DNA from: Cryptomeria japonica
Taxonomy: Eukaryota > Streptophyta > Pinopsida > Cupressales > Cupressaceae
Reading direction: 5' to 3'
NCBI RefSeq assembly: GCF_030272615.1
Contig: NC_081410.1
Location: forward strand, 142,633,349-142,697,348
DNA length: 64,000 nt
Shown: positions 21,713 to 30,945 of the stretch, in pieces
How the letters are laid out: each line of letters opens with the position of its first letter
Numbering within the stretch: the first letter of the stretch is position 1
The notes under the pieces: model-generated
What the model was told of the DNA's origin: nothing
The model's database searches: none
What the model saw: the letters and a program-made list of their open reading frames with translations, nothing else
Position numbers and translations under genes: made by a program

Positions 21713-24700
21713 TTACCTAGAAACCTGTAGCCGGTTATGTACAATCTGAAAAATGTCTGCCAAAACCAAGTTAAGACCTTGCAAAAACTTTGTACTGTCA
21801 GAAATTAAAGTCTCTGTCTGCCGGATCATCTCGGTGAGATAATACATCTGTTGCATCGATGATCTGTTTCCTTGAATAGTTGCCTTGGTTAGCTCATTTC
21901 GGTGTGTCAACAAATTATCCAATCTAGGACCAACCTTGTTCTTTAACTCCCGGGTTTTCATCTTCAACCTTGCCTTTTCTCTTTCCAACTTCTCAATCTT
22001 CTCTTCATAAATAGCCATTTCCTGATCCAAAATTGATGTGAGTTCTGAAGAACCAATCATATTGTCAGCAATCTCATCAATCTCTTTCTGTGTTTTCCTT
22101 ATTTGCTCATCAATATCTTCTGTTAAGTGATGAGGTTTGCGGGCTTCCCTGTACAATTCCTTGTATTCCAGAATGGTGGAATTTAGTGTTGGTAACAATG
22201 AATCGATCTGATATGTACAGTCCTTTATTGTTTTGTCAAAGAAATCTTCCTTCTCTTTATTTACCCTTTCCTAAATGGTCTCCTCATTTATCTTATCTAT
22301 AGTTTAAATGTTAGAAGAGATGAATTTGGACAAACTGTCCAATTTACCTATAGACCCAACAATGTGATCAAACTTGCAAGCCGGTGCAATCATTTGCAAA
22401 ATCGGTAAAGAATCATCAATAGCCTTAAATGATAAGGCATTGTATTCTGTTATCTTCTTTATTGAATCTAGTAATACATCAGTAACATTTGTCGGTCTGT
22501 AATCCATAGTAGAAGTACTGGGAGAAGTGCTAGGTTCTGCAATAATTTTCTTCTCTTCTCCAGATACCTGTTCAGTTGCCTTAACCACTTCTTTTTCCTT
22601 GTTCTCACTCTTATTCTCATTCTTATTCTCTGTCGGTTCAGATTTTGTCTGTTCTTTTTCTTTTTCTGCTTCTGCCGATATCCCAATATTTTGCTGAGTG
22701 TCAACAGTCTTGACCGGTGACTCAGAGATCTCAACATTTATAGCTTGAGATTTCTTTTCCTCTGCAGTTTCCTTATCCAATACAATATTGATATCCCGAG
22801 TGTCAACATTCATTGTAAATAGAATGTTTGACTCGGGATCAACATTATCTGTTTTCACTTCCTCTGACTTCTCTTCTTTAGGCTCATTTTGCATTTCTGT
22901 CGGTGCCTCTGCTACTACCAGTGGGGTATCCTGTGTCGGTGGAGGTAAGTTATCTCTTATTGTGATGTCAGGTACACTGCCAACCTTACTCTTACCCTTG
23001 TCTATTTTCTGATATACTTTAGTAAATGATTTATCAATTTTTTGTCTATCTTTCTCTTCTCTTTTCTCTTTCTCAACAAAGAATATATCCCACTTATCAG
23101 TTGTTTCATCTGCAATCTCTTTTACTCTGCCGACCATGAGGCTTACTTGTCGGTGACCACTTGCAAAAATAGTCTTGTTAGCTTCAGATATTAAATCATC
23201 TATTTCTTGTTTAGATTTTACAGGATGCACAACTAACAGAGCCTCAACCTTCAGTTTCTTATCTAATTCCATAATAGACATTCTTTTGGCTTCAAGTCTC
23301 AGATACAAATCATTTGGAAGAACATCTATAACCTCAACAAGAACCTTCTTATATATATCCAGATACAAAATAATTCTCTCCTCAATAGTGTCCTTATCTG
23401 AATCCTTAAAAGAATGATAGAATTTATTAACATTACCAAGATTTCCTTCCTGAGTAATTTCATTGATAAGCTCTTCCGGTGAAAGAGTGTCAGGTTCCTT
23501 TTGTTCCGGTTGTTTCTTTGGTGTGACTTTCTTCTTCGGACCATTGGGCTCTCTCACAGCCTGTTGTTTCTTTCTTGGTGTCCTTGATTTCTTTGGAGAT
23601 GGAGTAGGTGCCGATGAGGGTTTTCTTTTCTTCTTGTCCACCCTTTTGAATTCAGCAGCCTTACCACTACCAGAATCGGATGAGGTAGCCACAAGAGAAA
23701 TATGTGCTACCGATTGTTGTTCTGATTTTCTTTCTTGTTCAGCAATACCTCTCATCGGATCAAGTTTCAGCAAGCCCTTCTTAACAACCTCAACAAACTT
23801 TGAAGCATCTTTTATTTCTTTTTCTCTTTTCTTCCTCTGCTTCAGCATAGTAACATCACTCTCTATAGTTTCTACAGTGCCAAAGATCTTTTCAGTAGGT
23901 TCCCGTGGGGCATCTAGAAGTATCTTGGCATAGGATTCCAAGATATTTAAATCCACTTCATAACCCATCTCTGTTATCCAGATAGTTCTAGGTGTAACTG
24001 CCTCCATCCATATTTCATCTCTCTTAACAACAAATCTTATTTGTTTGTCATATTTATCAACAATGCTTTGAGGGATTCTTTCCTTTTGTCTCATTTTAGC
24101 TTGAAAGACCTTGAAATACTCTTTTACCAGTTTGTCACTATCTGATCCCATGCCGGTAATGGCCTCCTTTATTTGTTTTCCAATAGAAATATCATAGGCA
24201 AAGTCCTTGTGTCCAATACCGGGAATCTCCTTTGAGAAATATAGTATTAAGCATACAATCAAATTCCCAAATATCAAAGTTCCCTTCTTGTCACCTTTGA
24301 TCTTGTTCAAACTTTCTAACAGTTCATCTTTTAGCCATTCACATATGTCAATTTTAGCATTATTCATAATCATCTCATAGGCACTATGAATGCATAAACT
24401 TGAAACATAATTCAACCTATTAGTATGAGCAACTTTATATCCAATGACCATACTTGCATATTTAACATTGTTGTCAGTTATATCACTAAACCTAAGTGAT
24501 CTGTTGTCAAATGTTGCGCCGGTTAAGTTCATAACCTCTTTGTTTGGAAATTTCTTTTTCTTCACAGGCCTAGTGCCGGTAGAAGGTAAACCTGTAACAG
24601 CTCTAATTGCTTCCTTAGTGATCTTGAAAACTGAATCTAACCACAAAAATTCACCATGAGCTCTGCTAAGAACATAACGAATAATCTCATCTGAAAATTT

Positions 24701-24991
24701 AGGCATGTGAAGGATGTTAATGAACCCTAAATCTTCAACAACCTTGTGTTCCGGTTTAACTACACCTTGTTTGTCAGTAATAACATTCATGAACATATTC
24801 TTTAAATCCTCGGACCCTGAATCTTTGATGTTACAATGAATGTATGCCTTAGGGTCTTCAACAAATGCACCAATGGAGTCATCCAACTTAGCTATCTTAG
24901 GGATGATTTTAAAGACTAGTCTAGGATGCTTGACATTTTCCACAACAGTAGGGTTTGCAATGAATTCGGGAACGGAGGATGAAGAAGCCAT
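21713..24991 (-). pseudogene. Element D ORF: 1,092-codon protein of unknown function
   Basis: Starts MASSSSVPEF at 24991 and is open for 895 codons to a TAA at 22304-22306. The same frame continues through one TAG (IxERVNKEKEDFF) to 21713, so the ancestral product was about 1,090 residues with two nonsense mutations. Residues 1-350 look globular, with SVFKITKEAIRAVTGLPSTG (residues 120-139) and DICEWLKDELLESL (about 215-228) matching the recurring motifs of families A-C. Residues about 430-530 are basic and Ser/Pro-rich, with several Lys/Arg runs like nuclear signals. The middle is acidic, Glu/Lys-rich. The last ~160 residues are strongly helical (QKEIDEIADNM, EKIEKLEREKARLKMK). No enzyme motif. 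Possibly still making an 895-residue product. Confidence 0.8.
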
Positions 24992-25330
24992 TTCGTAAGA
25001 TAAATACCTTTTAACTGAAAAACCTTGGATGCCCTGAAAAACCTTGTTGCTTCGCTTCTTGAATGCTGGTGCTCAACTTTCGCGCTCTTCGAATGCTTGA
25101 ATGCTTTGGTAAGTCGAAATGAGAAATTCAAGTGCTTTATAACCAAAAAGTTAACTTACAATCGCATTAAATGCTTCGCCAATGAAGTGAATACTGAACA
25201 TGTCTGCCGGTAAAGAAGAATTATAACTTCTTACCACCAACTGAGGGTAAATGCATGATCTTCAATTAGTTGCCTTACACCTAAGGATTATTCCTTAGTT
25301 AGATGAAGAATCTCCTACTGGTGCAGGAAT
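24992..25330 (-). other. Spacer between element D gag and ORF
   Basis: About 340 bp without a coding signal, between the end of the gag-like frame and the 1,092-codon ORF. It would serve as leader for the downstream ORF. Confidence 0.4.
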
Positions 25331-26409
25331 GCTTTGTTCTGCCAGTGCAGAGACAGATTCATCATTTCTCTGATCTCTCTTCCTGATCCATTGTTTAGAA
25401 AATTCTTGCTTGATTTCATTTACCTTTTCTTTGCCTTTAACATTAGATCCTCTGTTGTTTGTCGGTACATTCTTGCTTCTACAAAATTTGCAATATGCCC
25501 AATCTTGTTACATGCATAACAAGTTACATTGTTTCTCTGAATAGCTTTTCCATAACCTTGACCAGTTTGAGTTCTGCATTGATTAGATAAATGTCCAAAT
25601 CTACCACAAACATAGCATTTTACATTCATTCTGCAATTGTCTGAGTTATGACCATTTTTATTGCATTTGGAACATTGACCGGTGGATGAGTTTGTATTTT
25701 GATTATTCCTAAATCTGCACTGATTTGCTCTATGACCAAATTTGTTGCAATTAAAACATTTCCCATTGAATTTATAAGCATTAGGTTGCCTTATTGGTTT
25801 GCTGTGATCATGATTGTTTGCAGTCCCAAAACTTTCTCCATGTTCAAATCCAAGTCCAACTGTTTCTCCATCAGGTTTCTAACTTTTCAGCATATCATCA
25901 AGCTTGTTTGAACTCTTTTTGAATTTGTCTTTGTATTCATTTGCAGCGACCAACTCACTTTCCAGAGTGCTAACTTGTCTCATAAGTTCCTCTTTGTCAT
26001 GTTGCATGTGAATCAAATCTGTTTTAAGCATATCATTTTCGTAACTAAGCCTTATAGATTCATCTAATCTTTTATTAAGTCTTCTGGCCAAATTTTCCTC
26101 ATTCCTCTTTCTATCTTCAATATCCTTACATAGTCTCATGGTTAAATCTTGCATCTCATTCTTCATGTTACTGTTCTCTTGTCTCAGTTTCTCTACAATA
26201 TCTCTGAGAGTTTCTTTTTCTTCATCATCTTGGTTTTGCAGTTGCACATGTAATCCTTTTCTCTTATTCTTTGCTATAACCAGATTATCTTGAAGTGTTT
26301 TGATAAATTCCCGAGCAGTTCTAAGTTCATCTTCCAGTTTGATATTCTTCAATTTTTCTGCATCAAAATCTTCAAGAGCTCCTTCCAACTGTTGTCTCAA
26401 ACTTTCCAT
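25331..26409 (-). pseudogene. Element D mini-gag: coiled coil plus four CCHC knuckles
   Basis: Starts MESLRQQLEGALEDF at 26409, only about 70 bp after the primer site, so the usual large N-terminal gag domain is missing. A long coiled coil follows (to about 25900), ending SNKLDDMLKS-KPDGETVGLG, which is the typical end of Copia gag before the knuckles. A TAG at 25879-25881 replaces the usual Gln in SQKPDG. Then four CX2CX4HX4C knuckles: CFNCNKFGHRANQC, CSKCNKNGHNSDNC, CYVCGRFGHLSNQC and a damaged CYACNKIGHIANF. The knuckles probably bind the element RNA for packaging. The longer minus-strand frame that starts inside the LTR (26805) is probably not the true start. Confidence 0.8.
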
Positions 26410-26463
26410 CGGTACCAGTTTCAGAATCTTCCTCAAGCTGTTAGGCTTCTGCAAATAGAGGAC

Positions 26464-26480
26464 CAAGCTCTTATACCAAT
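26464..26480 (-). promoter_or_regulatory. Element D primer-binding site
   Basis: On the minus strand the LTR ends CTAACA and is followed by ATTGGTATAAGAGCTT, close to the TGGTATCAGAGC sequence complementary to initiator methionine tRNA that plant Copia elements use. It fixes the inner edge of the 5' LTR. Confidence 0.85.
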
Positions 26481-27371
26481 TGTTAGATACTTGGTTAGTC
26501 CCAAAGACACTGAGAGGGGGGAGTGAATCAGTGTCTAACCGGTAGATGAAAGATTTAAATTTATTTGCAACTTTACAATCCAAATTAATATACCGGTAAG
26601 CAAATAATAATGCAATAAAGAGAAACAAAAGAATAAGCATCAATGCACACCATAACACAGATGTTTTTGGCAAGGAAACCCAGTAGGGGAAAAACCTCGG
26701 TGAGATTTGTGACCCACAATATTTACTCACTGGCCAATATGAATAAATATTACTTAGTACAATAGGGGCATGCACATGCAGGAAGGCCAACTGCCTAGAG
26801 CTCACTCCTCAACAACAAAAATGAGTCCCACTGACTACACAATTGGATGGTTAAATCCACTAACAATGTACTGCTTCAAAATAGCATCTGTAATGCTGGA
26901 TTCAATACCGGTTTACGTTCTGTCTGATACCTCTGCCAAAACCTTGCTTCGCTCTGCTCTGCTCTTATTCGCTCTCAAGATAAATACATCAAAGTGCATA
27001 AACAACTATTCGCTATCATAATCTATCACATATTACCGCTTCCTTACATTACATATCATATTCCTACATATGTTCAAATGACCTACAAGATCTCATACAT
27101 ATATGAGTCTTTACAATACATCATGTCGGCCATACAAATATAATATTACATTACAATACATTTCGCATAAACAATATTATTTCCATGTCGGCTTTGGATG
27201 CCGGTATGATCTGCTGTCGGTGTAGACGGATGCCGGTGTGAGTAAACCTTGTAGTGACTGTCGATGCCGGTAGGTGAAGCCTATTGCCGGTAGAACCTGT
27301 GAACCATGTTACCAGTTGGTTGCCATCAATGACAACATCAACCATTCTCATCTAAGTGTATAATGCCAACA
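26481..27371 (-). repeat. Element D 5' LTR, complete
   Basis: 891 bp with TG...CA ends (plus strand TGTTAGATACTTGG ... ATGCCAACA). Contains GAGAGGGGGGAGTGAATCAG near its inner end and a GGGGAAAAACCTCGGTGAG segment; both have counterparts in the LTRs of the Copia element at 42-48 kb. Its outer end abuts the polypurine tract of B1. Confidence 0.9.
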
Positions 27372-27377
27372 ACATTA

Positions 27378-29711
27378 GTCCCCCCAAAAAAGAAGTCATC
27401 TTCTAGACGAATGAACAAAATGGAAGCTGATGAAAGCGAAATTGAAACTAATGTGGAGAGGGATGAGAGGGCATCCTTGGAAGTACATATGAGTGAGAAA
27501 TGTCGACCCGTCGCTAAAGGCGCTGGGTGGCCGCAAGTTCTCGCTCTCGTGCCATCTTCACCATATGGGCCGTCTCAAGTACTTTGTTGTGCGCTTTCCA
27601 AAGCTCCTCGCCCTGTCCACCTTGGCGACCAACTCGGCCTTCTCCTTGCCACTCGCTTCCAAGTCCTGAACATACTTAGCCACGGTCTCCTCCAATCTCC
27701 TCCAAGGATGTGACCCGAGAGTGTTCCTAAGTCAACTGTTCCTGGCTCTTTTATATGTGACGAGCCTAAGTTTTTCTGGCATCCTCAGCTTCTCGTATCC
27801 CCTGATCTCGCTGTGCTGTCACGGCCTCCATCTTGACTACTGCCTTCCTGCAATGTTTGAGGACCAGGTCTCGGAAGGTCATCTCCAGCCCACTCAGAGA
27901 GTCATAAATGTCGTTCTCCTCAGTTACTATCATATTGGCCAACTAGGCACTAATCATCTTAGGGGTTTCCGACTTCGGTCATCCTTTTGCTGTCAAACAT
28001 TTGAAAAATTCTCCCTTGTAGTCCTCCCTAACAAAGGATAAAAGCCGCTCAACCACTTGAGCCACCCTGGGATCATCTCCAATCTCCACATTCTTCACAA
28101 TGTGGCCGACATCATTCAAGAATTTCACCATTCCCTCCAACCGAGACTCGCATTGCTGCATGGTGCCGAGTGGGTCTGTTGGGTTGGGCTTCGCCAACTA
28201 AAGTACCAGTTCCTCTCCATGAGCAGAGGAAGATTCCTCTCCTCCCATATGTTCTCGAATCGTCCTGTTCGCCTGCAATGCCTCCTCGTGCATTTGTGGA
28301 TCCTCTGCCTCATCAAAATCTCCTCCGTCAGTGCCCATTCTGCCATCCCTGCCAGGTGAAAGTGGCACTTCCTCCACTCGTATCGGTTTGCTCTTGATGA
28401 TCGGAACGTGTAGGGCTCAATTGTGTCACTGCTACTTCCAGACCAAATGGTGCCCTAGGTGGCGGTGGAGAGACTTCCACCACATCGATCTCTTGTGATG
28501 GCACTTCCTTTGCTCGCTCTTTCCTGTGTAGTGTTGATTGACTACCCTGGCCAATGTCCAAGGACGTAGGAGGATTCTTTGGCATCATTACCTCCATTGC
28601 TATGCTGCTCTCTCCAACTCCTACAGCCACTGGCTTGTCTCCAACAATGTCCACTTCGGCTGCTATGCATGCCTCGGTCAGAGCCACTCAGAATGTATCC
28701 TCTTCTCCACTCTCCTCATCAGACAAGGACGCCTCCATGACTTCTTGTTCATTGGCCTCACTTTCTGCACTTGTAGATTGTCCCACATCCTGTTGCCGTC
28801 GCTTCTTCTGCTGTTCTCCACCAATCGTCATGGTGTTCAAATGTGTCCAGAAAAAGATGGGTGGCTTGTACCCTCTAGTCTTTCCAGTAGCTGCAAGTCA
28901 CCCCTCTTCTCTGCAGGTACTCCTGTACGAATGACATCCAAAAACATAGCAATGGTGTGGTGCGACATGTAAACAATCTTATGTTGTAGCCCTAAGCATT
29001 CTCGAATATGCTTAGAGAGGAAGGATGCCCAATTGAACACCGTGCCATTCCTCAACCCGTTCATTAGGTATTGCATCCACATGGCGATGTCCGTCCCTCT
29101 ACTGGCTCCTATCAACCTGCTCTTGATGATATACATTATACATCGCCATTCTGCATTCGCCAAAAATAACCGCTTCACCCCATGGCTACTTCCAAATTTC
29201 CTAATACTATCCTATTCTTCTTGAGTCAAATCTCCACGGCAGACAAACCGTACCAATTGTTGTTTCTATTCAAGGGTCATCTTCCTTTTGATCATCGGAC
29301 TACCCTGGTTCGGAATTCCAAATATCCTAGCAAACTCTGCGGCTGAGAAGGAAGTTGTCATATTGTAGCCACCATATCTTACCATCGACCTGTGTGTGTG
29401 CTTGTCGTAACCTGCCACCATCCCCTTCAGCATAGGTTCAAATTCTTTTATGTTAAATACGGACATGGCCAGAATCTTATATTGGCGTCATCGGTCTCAT
29501 CCCACCATGTGCGACAGTCGTTGGCATTCAAACCTTCCCATGTCAGAGATTGTACCGTCACAGGTTCGTCTCTCTGCACTCGTGCCCAGATCTTCTTTCC
29601 CTTGCCACTTCCTGGTGTAGCCATATTCCCTACTTGGATTATTTTGCCTTTGTCGTTGGGGTTTCCAAAAGAGATCTTTGGCATATTGAGATCAATTTTT
29701 ATCAGCTTCAT
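27378..29711 (-). pseudogene. Family B retroelement ORF, copy B1
   Basis: Homologous to B2 along its length but in several frames. From about 29621: MATPGSGKGKKIWARVQRDE; then, in another frame, MSVFNIKEFEPMLKGMVAGYD (29466) and TTSFSAAEFARIFGIPNQG (29358-29302). Next RFVCRGDLTQEE and WRCIMYIIKSRLIGASRGTD, FNWASFLSKHIRECL and VYMSHHTIAMFLDVIR (29178-28920). A long acidic/proline-rich linker (28830-28330) and a helical tail (about 28200-27450, for example RVAQVVERLLSFVREDYKG) follow. A purine run (TTTTTTGGGGGGACT, minus strand, near 27375-27389) marks its 3' end. No RT or integrase. Function unknown. Confidence 0.7.
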
Positions 29712-30604
29712 TTATTTGTCCTTGTTCAATTCCCCCGTCGAATGTACACTGTCGCTGTCAAGACCGTTACCCCAACCGTTTCCCGGGTAGACTAGATTCT
29801 GCCACGTGTTTTCAATTGCGGAGCTTGTCCTTCCCTGGCCGTACGGACTTCCTCCCCTTTGTCCGTACAAATTCTTATGTGCCAAATTCGGGATTAGTTG
29901 AGGGTGCAAATTAGTACCGTACGAACTCCACTCTTGGATGATCTTTGCACGGATTTTCTGCAACGCCGTACGGATGTGCTGGATTTTGTTGTAGAGGTTC
30001 TGGCGTCTGGTATGGAAATTTTGCCTGTATGGGTTTGCTTGTTCTATGTACGGGATCCCTTCTCTTTGACCATATAGATGTTTTTCCTCCACACCGTATG
30101 ATTGCTAGATGGTTGTGAGTTGGTCGTATGGATTTCCTTGTCCACACCAAATTCCGCTGCTTGTGATCCGTGTACGGATTTCTATGATTTTCGTATCGAC
30201 TGAGCTTCCCTCTCTTAGCAAACAATCTCCTATGGAAGCATACCGCCTCGTTGATGCCCTCGTGCCAAAATTCCTATTGTGTTCGGATCCGTACGATGCC
30301 TCTGTGTCAAAATATCTTGTGTATGGATCCGTACAAATCCTTCGTACTTTCCGCAATTTTCTGCACTACCGGGAGTGTACGGTTTTACCATTGCGTACTG
30401 TCTATACGAGCTCGTCCAAACCCCAATCGCCACTGTCCAGCTTCCGTACACACTTGTACGACAATTTCAATTTGCTTTGCGTTCGTCGAATCTGCTCTTG
30501 CCCAGTCCATACTCCTGCTCCTTGTACGGGTCTGTACAATTGTGCAGTCCCCAAGACTTTTGACCTATTTGATATGCTTGGGTTGGCTGGTGTTTACCCT
30601 CTCA
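29712..30604 (-). repeat. GTACGG-rich region upstream of B1
   Basis: At least a dozen copies of CCGTAC, GTACGG or one-mismatch forms between about 29838 and 30540 (for example GCCGTACGGATG, GGATCCGTACGATG, CCGTACACACTTGTACGAC, TTGTACGGGTCTGTACAAT). The minus strand is partly open (30092-29712) with PYGQ-like tetrapeptides. It could be a B1 leader or a diverged N-terminal extension; I cannot tell which. Confidence 0.6.
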
Positions 30605-30859
30605 GGTGAATAGCTTAAAACATACAGATAAAACACGTAATGCAGAATAATAATGCCATAGATATCAGATAAAATATAAGAGGTTATTCCATTCATAATC
30701 ATGTGTTCTTGTACAAGTTACCTCTAAGGTATATAAAGGTACCGAGGGGGTGCGAGTGCCAACCGTCGCACCGTAACTACCATCCCTCGGTTGCCAATTA
30801 ACAAAGACAATTACAACTTAATTAACTAGTTTTATTCGTGTACAATATTGCCGCCAACA
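30605..30859 (-). repeat. Family B LTR-like segment between B2 and B1
   Basis: On the minus strand a TTTTTGGGGGGATGA purine tract is followed by TGTTGGCGGCAATATTG, an LTR start, and a CTTTATATACC promoter motif about 110 bp inside. It lies at the 3' end of B2 and upstream of B1. The inner boundary near 30605 is a guess; no primer-binding site was recognised. Confidence 0.45.
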
Positions 30860-30945
30860 TCATCCCCCCAAAAAGAAAAGTCGTCTCCAGTCGACTTACG
30901 ACAAAATGGAGAATACATGGTGACTACAGAACCCAAAATCAAAAG

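Larger units (their letters stand above)
20803..27371 (-). mobile_element. Element D: non-autonomous Copia-type LTR retroelement
   Basis: Two direct repeats, 20803-21525 and 26481-27371, flank about 5 kb. Read on the minus strand the order is 5' LTR (right copy, 891 bp), primer-binding site, a short gag C-terminus with four zinc knuckles, a 1,092-codon ORF of unknown function, polypurine tract, 3' LTR (left copy, missing its last ~168 bp). No reverse transcriptase, RNase H, integrase or protease is found. By eye the shared 723 bp of the LTRs differ at roughly 5% of positions, so the insertion is old but not ancient. It would need enzymes from a related Copia; the element at 42.3-48.2 kb has similar ends. 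Confidence 0.88.

Noticed and set aside
23463-23933. 156-codon plus-strand frame
   Set aside because: Antisense shadow of the 895-codon element D ORF (complement of Lys/Ser-rich codons).
26410-26805. Minus-strand frame from 26805 read as the element D gag start
   Set aside because: This part lies mostly inside the 5' LTR. The primer site at 26464-26480 places the transcript leader there, so the start at 26409 is more likely.
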